The translations under genes were made by a program, and so were the position numbers. This document shows, piece after piece, positions 34,429 through 43,898 of a stretch of 64,000 nucleotides of DNA (position 1 is the stretch's first letter; every line of letters begins with the position of its first letter). The stretch covers positions 310,001 to 374,000 of the forward strand of contig NZ_LXYE02000001.1 in the NCBI RefSeq assembly GCF_001659685.2, in the 5' to 3' direction. The notes under the pieces are model-generated. The model made no database searches and was not told where the DNA came from. It saw nothing but the letters and a program-made list of their open reading frames with translations. This stretch comes from Labilibacter marinus. Its GTDB lineage: Bacteria > Bacteroidota > Bacteroidia > Bacteroidales > Marinilabiliaceae.

Positions 34429-35250
34429 ATGTCAGTAAACTTTAATTCAAATATTAAGCTACTAAATGGTGGTGCGTATTGCGGAGCTAGTGATTGGAAT
34501 AAATCAGCCAACGATATTGATAATTGTTTTAAGTTGTACTTTTTAAGGAGTGGCAAGGTTGAATTTTATAGTAATAATAAGGTTTATACAATTGAAGGTC
34601 CTAATTTGTATTTAATTAATGGTTATGCAATCAGTTCACAAAAATGTATCGATAAATTTGTAGTGGATTGGCTTCATTTTATACCAGAGTCTGTATATTT
34701 CAACCACCTTTTACGCTCAACATCTTGTGTAACTATCCTAAATATTAATGAGTTTACCTCGTTTCAGCCCTTATTTAAAAAGTATAATCCATATTTTTTG
34801 TGTAGGATGAGTAACGACCAAGAAAGAATTACGAAGCTTGAAATTCAATCTTTTTTGCAGTTTGCTTTGGCTAAGGTATTTTACTCTATTGATACAAAGT
34901 TATTTGAAACCAATAATACTATTCTTCGTTTGTTGCCAGCTCTCGAATATATTGCACAAAACTATACATCTGAAATTCGATTAAGCAAATTAGCCGAAAT
35001 TTGTTTTTTGTCGCCTAATTACTTTCATCGTTTATTTACAAAGAATTTTGAAGTTTCTCCTTTGGTGTATATTCGACAAATGCGATTAGAGGAAGCTATA
35101 AGGCAATTGGTTTATACCACCAAAAATGTGAAAGAAATAGCTTTTTTCTTAGGTTATGAAGATGAAGCTTATTTCTCTCGGACATTCTCTAACGTATATA
35201 AAATAAGTCCTGGTAGGTATCGAAAAGAAAATCGCAAAAAATTGCCTTAA
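34429..35250 (+). CDS. AraC-family regulator of the glycyl radical enzyme unit
   Basis: 273 residues. N-terminal AraC_binding-type cupin (about 30-100, SGKVEFYSNNKVYTIEGPNL) and C-terminal double helix-turn-helix (about 165-265) with IRLSKLAEICFLSPNYFHRL and VKEIAFFLGYEDEAYFSRTF, ending KISPGRYRKEN. It lies between the divergent MFS gene and the glycyl radical enzyme gene, each of which has the same 15-bp motif upstream. It most likely activates both in response to the transported compound. Confidence 0.9.
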   Translation: MSVNFNSNIKLLNGGAYCGASDWNKSANDIDNCFKLYFLRSGKVEFYSNNKVYTIEGPNLYLINGYAISSQKCIDKFVVDWLHFIPESVYFNHLLRSTSCVTILNINEFTSFQPLFKKYNPYFLCRMSNDQERITKLEIQSFLQFALAKVFYSIDTKLFETNNTILRLLPALEYIAQNYTSEIRLSKLAEICFLSPNYFHRLFTKNFEVSPLVYIRQMRLEEAIRQLVYTTKNVKEIAFFLGYEDEAYFSRTFSNVYKISPGRYRKENRKKLP

Positions 35251-35262
35251 TATTAGATAAGG

Positions 35263-35297
35263 TAAGATTATCCAAGTTTTAGAAAAATTAGTCCAAG
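35263..35297 (+). promoter_or_regulatory. Operator copy 2 upstream of the glycyl radical enzyme
   Basis: TAAGATTATCCAAGT at 35263-35277, then TTAGT and a second TCCAAG at 35292-35297. The two TCCAAG half-sites are 21 bases apart, two helical turns, the usual spacing of AraC-type direct repeats. It ends 81 bases before the enzyme start if only the 15-mer is counted. Confidence 0.7.
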
Positions 35298-35358
35298 GCG
35301 TACTTGTTTCTTATGTCCGACCTTTGTCAAGGAATTTATAATTAATTTCTTAATAAAG

Positions 35359-37632
35359 ATGAAGGAATCTAAAGTTCGGAAAAAATTTGTACCTGATAAT
35401 AGGATGCAAGCCTTAATTGATAGGCGTTTACAATTGGTTGTTGGTCAAAAACGACATGTGTTATGTGATAATGCTGAGTTCCTTGTATATCATTGGTCAG
35501 GAAAAGCATCAACGTTTGCTCCAGCTACAGGAGAGCATGCGGATAAAGAAAGTAGAATAGAGATTGGCGACCATAGTGCCAGGGTGGATAATGGGATGGA
35601 TTTTCCTTTTACGCAAGAAATACCTTCTCGTAAAAATAATAGTTTCGAATTATCAGCTTTAAACTGGGCCAAAGACTATGCCTTTTTTATCGACCACAGT
35701 CCGGCAGAAGTTTATGCGAACGAAGCATTGGTGGGTGAATTTCATTGGCAATTGGATGAGGCGCGACACTTTCAATATCCTGATGAACAAAAGGAAGCTG
35801 GGTTTTTAGCACGAGAGCTAGGAGCAGGAGGAATTAGCTTTGCGCATACTTGCCCCGATTTAAGTATTGGTTTAAAATTAGGATGGACTGGATTACTTGA
35901 TAAAGTAAGAAAGTACAAGAAGCAATATCAGGAAAAAGGAGAGAGTGAAAGAGTCGAGTACTTAGCAGGATCTGAGTTAGTCATTGAATCCATCATCCGT
36001 TATATACAACGCCATGTGGATAAGGTGAAAGAACTTGCTGCTAGTGAGATAAATAATGATCAGCTCAATATTTATTTATCTATTGCTGAAACTTGTGAAG
36101 CAATTGCGACCAGAGCCCCTCAAACCTTAAAAGAAGCGGTGCAATGGATTTGGATGTTTCAGGTAGTGGAGCGTATGCATGGTCATGGCAATGGTTATGG
36201 AAGAACAGATCAGTTATTAATTGATTTTTATAAGTCTGACATGGAAAAAGGTATCCTTACACGTCAGGAAGCTCGCGAACTGGTAGGGGAGATGTATATT
36301 AAATATGGTAGTTACACAGCTTTGGGCGGTCGTTTACAAGATGGTAGTGATGCAACTAACGAGATGAGCTGGGTGTGTTTAGAAGCCTACGATCTAGTAG
36401 GTGGAATTAATCATTTGGGTGTAATGTGGCATCCGGAAATGGATAAAGAATTTTATGCATATGCCAATGATATTTTAACCCGCCATGGTTGTGGGGTTCC
36501 TACTTTGGTTAATTATGATGTATTAAAAGCCAGTGAAGTACGATCAGGGTATAAACCTGAGGATGCTTGGAATATTGCCTACAGTGGGTGTCAATGGTAC
36601 TGTGGAGTAGGAACGGAATATAATGATCAGGATGTAAATAGTTTGGTGTTGCTTAAACCAATGCAACGTGCCATTGAATTGGGAATCGAGCAAAAGATTG
36701 ATTCATTTGGGGCTCTGTGGAATATTTATAATGAAGAAGTAGATAAAACTGCCAATGCGTTAGTGGATTTTAAGAATGCAACTTACAACTGGCAAGCAAA
36801 GGTATGGCCAGAGATGGTAACCACTTTTTGTATGCACGATTGTATTGAGAAGGGGCGTGATTGCACGGATATTGATGCCGTGAGGTATAATTATACTTCA
36901 GTAAATGTTTTGGGAGTTCCTAATGTATCTGATTCGCTTTATGCTATAAAAAAACTAGTTTTTGAAGATAAAACATACACCCTTGCTCAAATGCAAGCGG
37001 CTATTGAGTCGGATTGGGAAGGCCAAGAAATCATGCGTCAGCATTTTCTGAATTGCTCTAAGTTCGGAAATGATGAAGATGCCAGTGATGATATGGCAAT
37101 TCAAGTTTCTGAAAATGTGCGTGAGATTCTGGAAAGTAAGAAAAATATAAAGGGTTTTAATTTCCGACCTTCCTTGTTTCAATATATGGGACATACCTAT
37201 GCTGGTCCTATGTTAGGCGCAACTCCAGATGGCCGAAAAGCCTCAGAGCCCATTGCACATGGTATGAACCCAATGCATGGAAGGAATCATAAAGGCATTG
37301 CTGCTACGGTGGAATCTTTCTGTAAACTTGATTTTTCTAAATATCAGGGAGGCTCATTTCAATTAGAGTTAACACCTAATTTCTTTAAAACAGGTTCTGA
37401 TTCAGGAAAACTAATGGATAGCTTTTCGCAAAACTTTTTTAATAAAGGAGGTGTGCAGATTAATTTTAATCTAGTGGATTTTAAAGTTCTTGAAGAGGCA
37501 ATGAATGATAATGAAAATCCAATTTATCATGATATTAATGTAAAAGTTACCGGGTACTCGAGTCATTTTGTGACTATGGATAAAAAATTTCAGAAAGAGT
37601 TTATAGAGAGAGTTAATTATCAGAATTTATAA
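35359..37632 (+). CDS. Glycyl radical enzyme of the PFL/diol-dehydratase superfamily, unknown substrate
   Basis: 757 residues, near the usual length. The glycyl radical loop near the C-terminus is VKVTGYSSHFV with Gly732. The superfamily motifs FGNDEDASDD and GATPDGRKASEPIAHGMNP are present. The thiyl site reads SGCQWYCGVG with Cys411 and Cys415. Dehydratases and choline lyase have GCVE, where the Glu two after Cys acts as base; pyruvate formate-lyase has CC. Neither pattern is here, so I do not assign a known reaction. Oxygen-sensitive and cytoplasmic. Its activase follows after 15 bases, and the same operator controls a sugar-porter transporter, so the substrate may be a sugar, polyol or derived acid. 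Confidence 0.9.
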   Translation: MKESKVRKKFVPDNRMQALIDRRLQLVVGQKRHVLCDNAEFLVYHWSGKASTFAPATGEHADKESRIEIGDHSARVDNGMDFPFTQEIPSRKNNSFELSALNWAKDYAFFIDHSPAEVYANEALVGEFHWQLDEARHFQYPDEQKEAGFLARELGAGGISFAHTCPDLSIGLKLGWTGLLDKVRKYKKQYQEKGESERVEYLAGSELVIESIIRYIQRHVDKVKELAASEINNDQLNIYLSIAETCEAIATRAPQTLKEAVQWIWMFQVVERMHGHGNGYGRTDQLLIDFYKSDMEKGILTRQEARELVGEMYIKYGSYTALGGRLQDGSDATNEMSWVCLEAYDLVGGINHLGVMWHPEMDKEFYAYANDILTRHGCGVPTLVNYDVLKASEVRSGYKPEDAWNIAYSGCQWYCGVGTEYNDQDVNSLVLLKPMQRAIELGIEQKIDSFGALWNIYNEEVDKTANALVDFKNATYNWQAKVWPEMVTTFCMHDCIEKGRDCTDIDAVRYNYTSVNVLGVPNVSDSLYAIKKLVFEDKTYTLAQMQAAIESDWEGQEIMRQHFLNCSKFGNDEDASDDMAIQVSENVREILESKKNIKGFNFRPSLFQYMGHTYAGPMLGATPDGRKASEPIAHGMNPMHGRNHKGIAATVESFCKLDFSKYQGGSFQLELTPNFFKTGSDSGKLMDSFSQNFFNKGGVQINFNLVDFKVLEEAMNDNENPIYHDINVKVTGYSSHFVTMDKKFQKEFIERVNYQNL

Positions 37633-37647
37633 AGGATAAAGCTTTTA

Positions 37648-38592
37648 ATGAATAAAGGTCTTATTTATAAAATAGACAGACTTAATACGCATAACGGTTC
37701 TGGTTTTAGGACCGTTATTTATTTTAAAGGATGTCCTTTGCACTGCAGTTGGTGCCATAATCCAGAAGGTATTAACCCAAAACCTGAAGTTTGGATTAAT
37801 TCGTTAAAATGTATGGGTTGTGGAACATGTATATCACAATGTCCAGAACAAGCTTTAGGATTAATTGAGAAGGGAGTTTATCTAAATAGAGAAAAATGCA
37901 CGGGTTGTCAACTATGTGTAAATCCTTGTCCTACTATAGCAATTGAACCATTGGGGGCATATTATACAGTGGATGACTTAATGAAAATTATCCTTCAGGA
38001 TAAGATGTTATTTGAAACATCAGGAGGTGGAGTAACTGTTACCGGAGGAGAGCCAGGAATGCAGTCGGACTTTGTGGTTGAATTATTAAAGGCGTGTCAA
38101 GATGTTGGAGTAAATACTGCTTTGGATACCTCTGGAGTTGTATCATTACCTTCTTTAGGTAAGATGTTACAGTATTGTAATACTGTATTCGTCGATATTA
38201 AATTGTTCGATGATCAAGCATCTAAGTATTATACAGGATTGCCATTAAAGAAATTAAAGGAAACAATTAAGTATTTAAACAATTATAAAAAGGATACTCA
38301 AAATTTAAATATAGAAATTCGTACGCCGCTAATACCAGGAGTGAATGACGATAATGAAAGTCTAAAAAAGATTGCGAGTTTTATTCAGAAAACATTTACT
38401 CATGCACCCAAATGGGAGCTTTGTATGTTTAATGATTTGTGTGAAGATAAATATAATCGCATGAACATGGCTTGGGGTTTCAAAGGAAAAAAGCATGCTG
38501 CTAAAGATTATGAACGAATTAATCATCTTAAAGAGTCATTACCTATCGATGTAACAATTAGTGGATTTGTAGAAAGAAATAATAAGGACTGA
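37648..38592 (+). CDS. Glycyl radical enzyme activating enzyme (radical SAM)
   Basis: 314 residues. Radical SAM cluster CxxxCxxC in KGCPLHCSWCHNPEG (Cys29, 33, 36). Two extra [4Fe-4S] ferredoxin motifs lie between about residues 54 and 95 (CMGCGTCISQCP and CTGCQLCVNPCP), as in activases of diol dehydratase-type enzymes and unlike the pyruvate formate-lyase activase, which lacks them. GGGVTVTGGEP binds SAM. It abstracts a hydrogen from Gly732 of the enzyme encoded just upstream. Same transcript. Confidence 0.95.
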   Translation: MNKGLIYKIDRLNTHNGSGFRTVIYFKGCPLHCSWCHNPEGINPKPEVWINSLKCMGCGTCISQCPEQALGLIEKGVYLNREKCTGCQLCVNPCPTIAIEPLGAYYTVDDLMKIILQDKMLFETSGGGVTVTGGEPGMQSDFVVELLKACQDVGVNTALDTSGVVSLPSLGKMLQYCNTVFVDIKLFDDQASKYYTGLPLKKLKETIKYLNNYKKDTQNLNIEIRTPLIPGVNDDNESLKKIASFIQKTFTHAPKWELCMFNDLCEDKYNRMNMAWGFKGKKHAAKDYERINHLKESLPIDVTISGFVERNNKD

Positions 38593-38619
38593 ATATTTTT
38601 AGTATTCAAATATGTGGGC

Positions 38620-38829
38620 TTATTGTCTCTTGTCTTTTTTTAGATATTTGATGTTCTTTTTTACAAGTATAAATGTTAGGCTAAAGAATCCTAAAAAGCT
38701 TATTGTTGAAAATATTATTCTCCAAGTTTCATTAGAATCGAAACTCTTAATCGTTATGAATAAAGACCATATTAAAATTCCTATGATTGGGATAAATGAT
38801 GATATAAATTTCTTTTTGGAATCAGTCAT
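38620..38829 (-). CDS. Small two-helix membrane protein
   Basis: 69 residues with two hydrophobic helices (about 12-27 IPIIGILIWSLFITI and 39-57 IFSTISFLGFFSLTFILV) and a Lys-rich C-terminus (VKKNIKYLKKDKRQ), a positive-inside pattern. It lies 24 bases downstream of the TonB receptor gene in the same direction and may be its operon partner. A frame on the other strand covers the same bases but has no coherent topology. Unknown function. Confidence 0.5.
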   Translation of the reverse strand: MTDSKKKFISSFIPIIGILIWSLFITIKSFDSNETWRIIFSTISFLGFFSLTFILVKKNIKYLKKDKRQ

Positions 38830-38853
38830 GCTAGCTAAAATATTTAATGAGTA

Positions 38854-41637
38854 TTAAAAGTCATCTTTAGCATTTCCACGAAGCTTGAAGTTATAAGTAA
38901 CAGTAAATATTGGTTGTCCGTAAATAGACATTTGGTATCCTTTAACTTTACCTCCTTCGCTTCTGAAAAATACGGAATAAGGATTTTTTCGTCCTAATAC
39001 ATTGTACACCGCGAATGTCCATGAGCTATGATTCATTTTTTTGCGAATCAAATTCCCGTGTAATGTTGCAGCAATATCCCACCTCATGTAATCTTCCATT
39101 CTCAGTGCATTTCTTTCGGTATAGTAAGGTCTTATTGAGTTTTTAAATTTGTAGTATGCTATGGGAGCCGTAAAAGGTCGACCGCTGCTATACATAAAGC
39201 TGGAGGATAAGTTAACTCTTCTGCCAGCTTTGTAATTAGCGGTTAGCTTAAAGTCGTGTGGTTTATCATAATTAGCAGGATAATAATCACCGTTATTTAT
39301 TTCCTCTTGCTTAAATGGGGTGGAAGATTTGTGCAATATACGGGAATAGGTATAATTAACCCATCCTGTAAATTTACCCATCTTTTTTTCCATCATTAAT
39401 TCAACACCATAGGCCTTGCCATCTCCATTTATAATGTCAGTTTCTAAATGTTCATTCATCACTAACTTTGCGCCCCCTTTGTAATCAATGATGTTATCAA
39501 GTTTTTTGTAATATGTTTCTGCCGTAAATTCGTATTTCTCACCAATTTTCTGGTAAAATCCGATAGAGTATTGGTCACTTCTTAATGGTTTTAAATATTG
39601 ATCAGAGAGTTTCCATATGTCAGTAGGAGATATAGTGGCAGTGTTGGAAATCATCTGAATGTATTGGTGCATTCTGGAAACTCCCAGTTTAATTGAGCTA
39701 CGATTACTAAGAGCAAAATTTGCGGATAAACGAAATTCTGGGTTCGAATAAAACAGAACTAAGTCACCCGACTTATATGTTGTAGTATCTGTTATGTTTT
39801 CAGTATGTAGAGGTTGATCATTAGTATAGTTAAATTGGGTTTTGGGACCAAAGTTTGCATATGTAGTAAATCTTATTCCTGCAGATACTGATAGAAAATG
39901 TGTCAGGTTAAATTGATCGCTTAGGTATAGTGAAGTTTCAATTGCTCTCTCATCTTCTAGCTTTTCAGGCAGTATGGTAGACTCTTCACCAAAGGGGGTT
40001 CTTTCACCAGGGCTTAGGTCGTACCACGTGCTATTCAGTCCAAAGTCAATTTTATGATTTGATGCTGTGTGGTAGGTGAAGTCAGTCTTTATCGAATATT
40101 GGTTGAGTTTATATTTTACTTCATTATATGTAGTGGGCTTAACATTTGAAGACATGTTATAATTGTATTGACTCATGTTTGCCGAAAAGGAAGAAAAAAG
40201 TTTTGGACTGAAAGTTTTATGCCACTTAATAGATGATGCTAAAGTGTTGTAGCTAAACCCTTCTTCTTGATGATAATCAAAATCATCATGGCTATAGTAA
40301 CCAGATATGTATAAACTATTCTTATCGTTTAAGTCAAAAGAGAAATTACCTTGTAAATCATGGAAATTAGCATTACTATTCTTAAGCTTCACATCGTCGA
40401 GTAATTTTAATACCCAGTTTGAATAGGTGGATCTTGCACCTAAGATAAATGAACTTTTGTCTTTTTTAATTGGACCATCTACAACTAGTCTTCCTGAGAC
40501 AGGGCTAATGCCTCCTGATATTTTGGTTTGTTTCCTATTACCATCTTTTAAGGTTATATCCATAACAGAAGATGCTCGTCCTCCGTATTTGGCCGGAACA
40601 CCACTTTTGTATAAGGTAACATCTTTAACTAAGTCTGCATTAAAACCTGAGAAGAATCCAAAGAAGTGTGAGGTGTTCATGATTGGGGTTTCGTTAAGTA
40701 ATACCAGATTTTGATCTGAACTACCACCGCGTACATTAAAACCTGCCGATGCTTCGCTCACCGCTTGTACTCCGGGTAATAATAGTGTTCCTTTGATGAT
40801 GTCAGCTTCACCAAAACCAGAAGGCATACGTTTTAATGATTTAATGCTGATTTTCTCCACACCCATTTCTAGGTTTTTTACCTTATCATCAGCGGTCGCT
40901 TTAACTGTAATTTCGTTAATTGAAGTAGGTTTACTTTTTAGCTCGATGTTTAATACCCCATCCGAATAAATATTTACATTTCTGTGGGTTGTACGCATAC
41001 CTAATGAGCGATATTCAATTTTATATTGCCCCTTTGGTACCGTTAGTGTATATGCTCCATAAGCATTAGAAACACTTCCTTTCTGAATCTTGTCAATATA
41101 AACAACTGTTCCAACTAAAGATTCTCCTGTTTCAATATCTTTAACAACACCATTTATTGTAGCTGTTTTTTTGTTTTTGTTAGCGGAAGGGCTTCCTATG
41201 TTATATGTTTTATATTCTTTGTTTATAAGTGTTTTTTCAAGGTTGGCTCTTGGTAAAGGCGCGTATTCAATGGTGTCGGTATTTTTAGTAATGTTAGTTT
41301 TTAAATATTCATGGTAGCTTTTCGCATAGTTCGATTTTATTGCATAATCTTTTGTGAATAATATAGTGCTTTCATCTAGAAAGAAATAGGCTAAATGATT
41401 AGATTTTGCAAGATGATTAAGTGCTTTAATAAAAGGTTTTTCTAAAATGCCACGCTCTAAGGTTGGGATTTTAATCCATTCCGTTTTGTAAAAAATACGT
41501 GCATTATTATTTTTCTCTAATATTGAAATGGCTTCACTAAAACTTAGGGAATCCTTTCGTATAGGACTTGTGATTTCTTGCGCAGAAATACTATGAAAAA
41601 GTGAGGTCAGTATAATATAAAACAAAATTTTCTTCAT
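38854..41637 (-). CDS. TonB-dependent receptor with STN-like and carboxypeptidase-D-like domains
   Basis: 927 residues. Signal peptide to about residue 19 (SLFHSISAQ). An STN/secretin-like domain (about 25-95, SFSEAISILEKNNNARIFYK) precedes a carboxypeptidase-like repeat (about 160-235, INGVVKDIETGESLVGTVV), the plug (about 240-370, VRGGSSDQNLVLLNETPI) and the barrel, ending TVTYNFKL before a short polar tail. STN domains are the usual contact for signalling through a membrane anti-sigma factor, but none is encoded here. It overlaps the preceding gene by one base (TAATG). Substrate unknown; the DUF4249 lipoproteins across the divergent promoter are probable partners. Confidence 0.92.
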   Translation of the reverse strand: MKKILFYIILTSLFHSISAQEITSPIRKDSLSFSEAISILEKNNNARIFYKTEWIKIPTLERGILEKPFIKALNHLAKSNHLAYFFLDESTILFTKDYAIKSNYAKSYHEYLKTNITKNTDTIEYAPLPRANLEKTLINKEYKTYNIGSPSANKNKKTATINGVVKDIETGESLVGTVVYIDKIQKGSVSNAYGAYTLTVPKGQYKIEYRSLGMRTTHRNVNIYSDGVLNIELKSKPTSINEITVKATADDKVKNLEMGVEKISIKSLKRMPSGFGEADIIKGTLLLPGVQAVSEASAGFNVRGGSSDQNLVLLNETPIMNTSHFFGFFSGFNADLVKDVTLYKSGVPAKYGGRASSVMDITLKDGNRKQTKISGGISPVSGRLVVDGPIKKDKSSFILGARSTYSNWVLKLLDDVKLKNSNANFHDLQGNFSFDLNDKNSLYISGYYSHDDFDYHQEEGFSYNTLASSIKWHKTFSPKLFSSFSANMSQYNYNMSSNVKPTTYNEVKYKLNQYSIKTDFTYHTASNHKIDFGLNSTWYDLSPGERTPFGEESTILPEKLEDERAIETSLYLSDQFNLTHFLSVSAGIRFTTYANFGPKTQFNYTNDQPLHTENITDTTTYKSGDLVLFYSNPEFRLSANFALSNRSSIKLGVSRMHQYIQMISNTATISPTDIWKLSDQYLKPLRSDQYSIGFYQKIGEKYEFTAETYYKKLDNIIDYKGGAKLVMNEHLETDIINGDGKAYGVELMMEKKMGKFTGWVNYTYSRILHKSSTPFKQEEINNGDYYPANYDKPHDFKLTANYKAGRRVNLSSSFMYSSGRPFTAPIAYYKFKNSIRPYYTERNALRMEDYMRWDIAATLHGNLIRKKMNHSSWTFAVYNVLGRKNPYSVFFRSEGGKVKGYQMSIYGQPIFTVTYNFKLRGNAKDDF

Positions 41638-42401
41638 TATATATCACTTTTTAAAGACGTGGTATTAATAAAATGAAGAAGATCCGTAAAGTCATCTTTT
41701 GTCATTTTTTTATAACTAGTATTATATGTTGTCATTTTTTTACGAATGCTTTTGCGTTTTAACCAAAACTGTTTAAGTAAGGCTCTTTTACTGTTTATTT
41801 TTGAATATACCCCCTCTTTATAAATGATTAAGTCATGCTTAAATATAAAATTATCGTAACCTTTACTAGAGTTAGTACTTACCTTATTTTTCAATAACAA
41901 CTTCACTTCTTCATTATTATACAATATTTCATAAAAACCATTATGGAAGTTATTATAATTAATGTCAATATTAATTAGTTTACTTTTGTCTTCTCCCGAT
42001 TCAATGTAGATTGAATCAATATTGCTTTTGTTTAATTGTATATATATTGAATTGGAGTTTAAATTCTGGGTCTTTAATACTACTTCATCTTTTAATACAT
42101 CATACATCAAATATAAATTAGAATATTCAAACCCTTTAAGGAAAACTGACCCTTTGCAAAGTCTAGAATATAAGAAAGGAGCTGGTAGATTAGGTGGGTA
42201 TATTATTTTATATTCTCGTCCATATATGTACTCTAAGTCTTCGTATGATAGGGTTTTGTGTTTTTTAGTTACATTTTCTTGATTCTCGTTGTATTTTGAA
42301 TTAAGTTGTAAAGAGGTGTTTTGAATGGATTTAGATTGGGCCTTTACAGTCATTGTGCATAGGACATAAATAAATAGGGGGATGATAAATTTCACAGGCA
42401 T
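41637..42401 (-). CDS. Secreted protein of unknown function, receptor-coupled
   Basis: 254 residues with a signal peptide (CTMTVKAQ, residue 22). Rich in Asn, Ser, Lys and Tyr; a conserved-looking segment YEDLEYIYGREYKIIYPPN lies at about 52-70. The C-terminal third is very basic (LLKQFWLKRKSIRKKM). No family recognised. Its TAA overlaps the ATG of the TonB receptor gene, so the two are translationally coupled and the protein probably acts with the receptor. Divergent from the DUF4249 genes. Confidence 0.65.
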   Translation of the reverse strand: MPVKFIIPLFIYVLCTMTVKAQSKSIQNTSLQLNSKYNENQENVTKKHKTLSYEDLEYIYGREYKIIYPPNLPAPFLYSRLCKGSVFLKGFEYSNLYLMYDVLKDEVVLKTQNLNSNSIYIQLNKSNIDSIYIESGEDKSKLINIDINYNNFHNGFYEILYNNEEVKLLLKNKVSTNSSKGYDNFIFKHDLIIYKEGVYSKINSKRALLKQFWLKRKSIRKKMTTYNTSYKKMTKDDFTDLLHFINTTSLKSDI

Positions 42402-42586
42402 ATTTAATTGGCAACTATAAATGATGAAATATTTATTGTTATAGAAAAACTAAATGATTTATAATTATTTTATAAAAATAAACAAAATTTAGTTTTTTTA
42501 GTAGTAAATAGGAGAAACTATTCTATTTTTATGAAAAATATATAATTACTTAAATTGTAAAAAGACTAAATATTATAAAACATAAA

Positions 42587-43783
42587 ATGAAATTATATGT
42601 AATTCACATCTTGTTGATTTTTCTTTTTATTACATCGTGTATTGAGCCGTACCAAATAAATACAGAAGGAGAAGGTAAGTTTTTAGTAGTAGATGGGTTA
42701 GTAACCAATAGGGAGGGACCATATTCGGTATTGCTCAATTATTCTACACCAACATATACACCAAAATTCGAAAATGTTGCGAATGCTGAGGTGAAAATTG
42801 TAGAAGATTTAGATGAGGTTTATGTTTTAAATTATGTAGATAATGGAAAGTATCAAACAGATCCAAACTTTAGAGCAATAATTGGGAAGTCTTATAAATT
42901 ACAGATTGATATAGATACAAAGCATTATGAATCTGATTTATGTTTATTAAGAGAGCCTAGCTGTATTGATAATATTTCCATGCAAAAGAAAACTAAATTC
43001 GGGGGAGGCTATGGTGATGACGTATTGCAGCTTTTAGTAGATGCGAATGTTTGTTCTGAGGATGAAACTTGTTTAAGGTGGGATGTGAAAGAGGATTGGA
43101 AAATTCACCTTAGAAATCCAGAGTTTTTTTATATGGTAAATGATAGCACATTCGGTTGGACAAAGGATGTTATAACTGACTGTTATAAGAGTGATAAGAT
43201 TGACCGGATAGTTATTCAATCGTTTCAAAATCAAGCAGTAAGAAGTCTGGTAGCTAAGGGTGTGGCTTCTGTTTCTCCCTATATTTCGGATAGGTTTTTA
43301 ACGCGATATAGGGCTACAATAAACCAATACTCAATTTCTAAGCAAGAATACCATTTTTGGGATATGTTAAGGTCTTCGACTGAAAACAGCGAGGATTTTT
43401 TTGGTAGGCAGCCTTATAGTGTATACGGTAACATCAGTTGCATAACCAATCCTGATGAGAATGTATTGGGTTATTTTCAGGTTGCTGGCGTTACAAGTAA
43501 GGAAATATATGTTGATAGAGGTGATATTAGTCGTTTAGGTTTAGGAGTGTACAGTTATAGGCCTTGTGCTGTGGATACCATTCTCGTTTCGGATGAATAT
43601 AGTTTATATGAAGAATATATAAAAAAGATAAGGTCTAATGAGTGGATTTATAGCCAGAACTACTATACAGAAACTGCAAAGCCTGTTTTATTAGGTATTA
43701 CATTTTTAAGTGCTGAGTGTGGAAAGTGCTCTAAAAATAATGCACGTGTTGAACCTCCTTTGGGATGGGTAGATAATGATTAA
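42587..43783 (+). CDS. DUF4249 lipoprotein, copy 1
   Basis: 398 residues with lipoprotein signal, Cys18 (LFITSCIEPYQI). The mature start (GEGKFLVVDGLVTNREGPY, then an Ig-like VANAEVKIVEDL) is characteristic of DUF4249, a Bacteroidota surface lipoprotein family found beside TonB receptors. The C-terminus has a CxxC pair in SAECGKCSKNNARVEPP. The next gene is a close paralogue. Probable extracellular lid or binding partner of the receptor encoded on the other strand. Confidence 0.85.
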   Translation: MKLYVIHILLIFLFITSCIEPYQINTEGEGKFLVVDGLVTNREGPYSVLLNYSTPTYTPKFENVANAEVKIVEDLDEVYVLNYVDNGKYQTDPNFRAIIGKSYKLQIDIDTKHYESDLCLLREPSCIDNISMQKKTKFGGGYGDDVLQLLVDANVCSEDETCLRWDVKEDWKIHLRNPEFFYMVNDSTFGWTKDVITDCYKSDKIDRIVIQSFQNQAVRSLVAKGVASVSPYISDRFLTRYRATINQYSISKQEYHFWDMLRSSTENSEDFFGRQPYSVYGNISCITNPDENVLGYFQVAGVTSKEIYVDRGDISRLGLGVYSYRPCAVDTILVSDEYSLYEEYIKKIRSNEWIYSQNYYTETAKPVLLGITFLSAECGKCSKNNARVEPPLGWVDND

Positions 43784-43898
43784 ATAGGGCGTTTTGATGT
43801 ATAGGTATTTAGGTAGTAGGGTTCGCTGAAAATGAAGAATCTCGAACGAGAATAAATACCTTATGTAACTATAACTTGACAAAAAGGATAAAAATAAA

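Noticed and set aside
35281-35340. GACCTTTG as -7 box of the glycyl radical enzyme promoter
   Set aside because: It misses the leading T of TAnnTTTG, and no TTG lies 19-21 bases upstream, so the match is too weak to annotate.
38612-38857. 81-residue plus-strand frame after the activase gene
   Set aside because: No coherent topology or motif. The minus-strand frame over the same bases has two membrane helices with positive-inside ends and operon context, so it was preferred.
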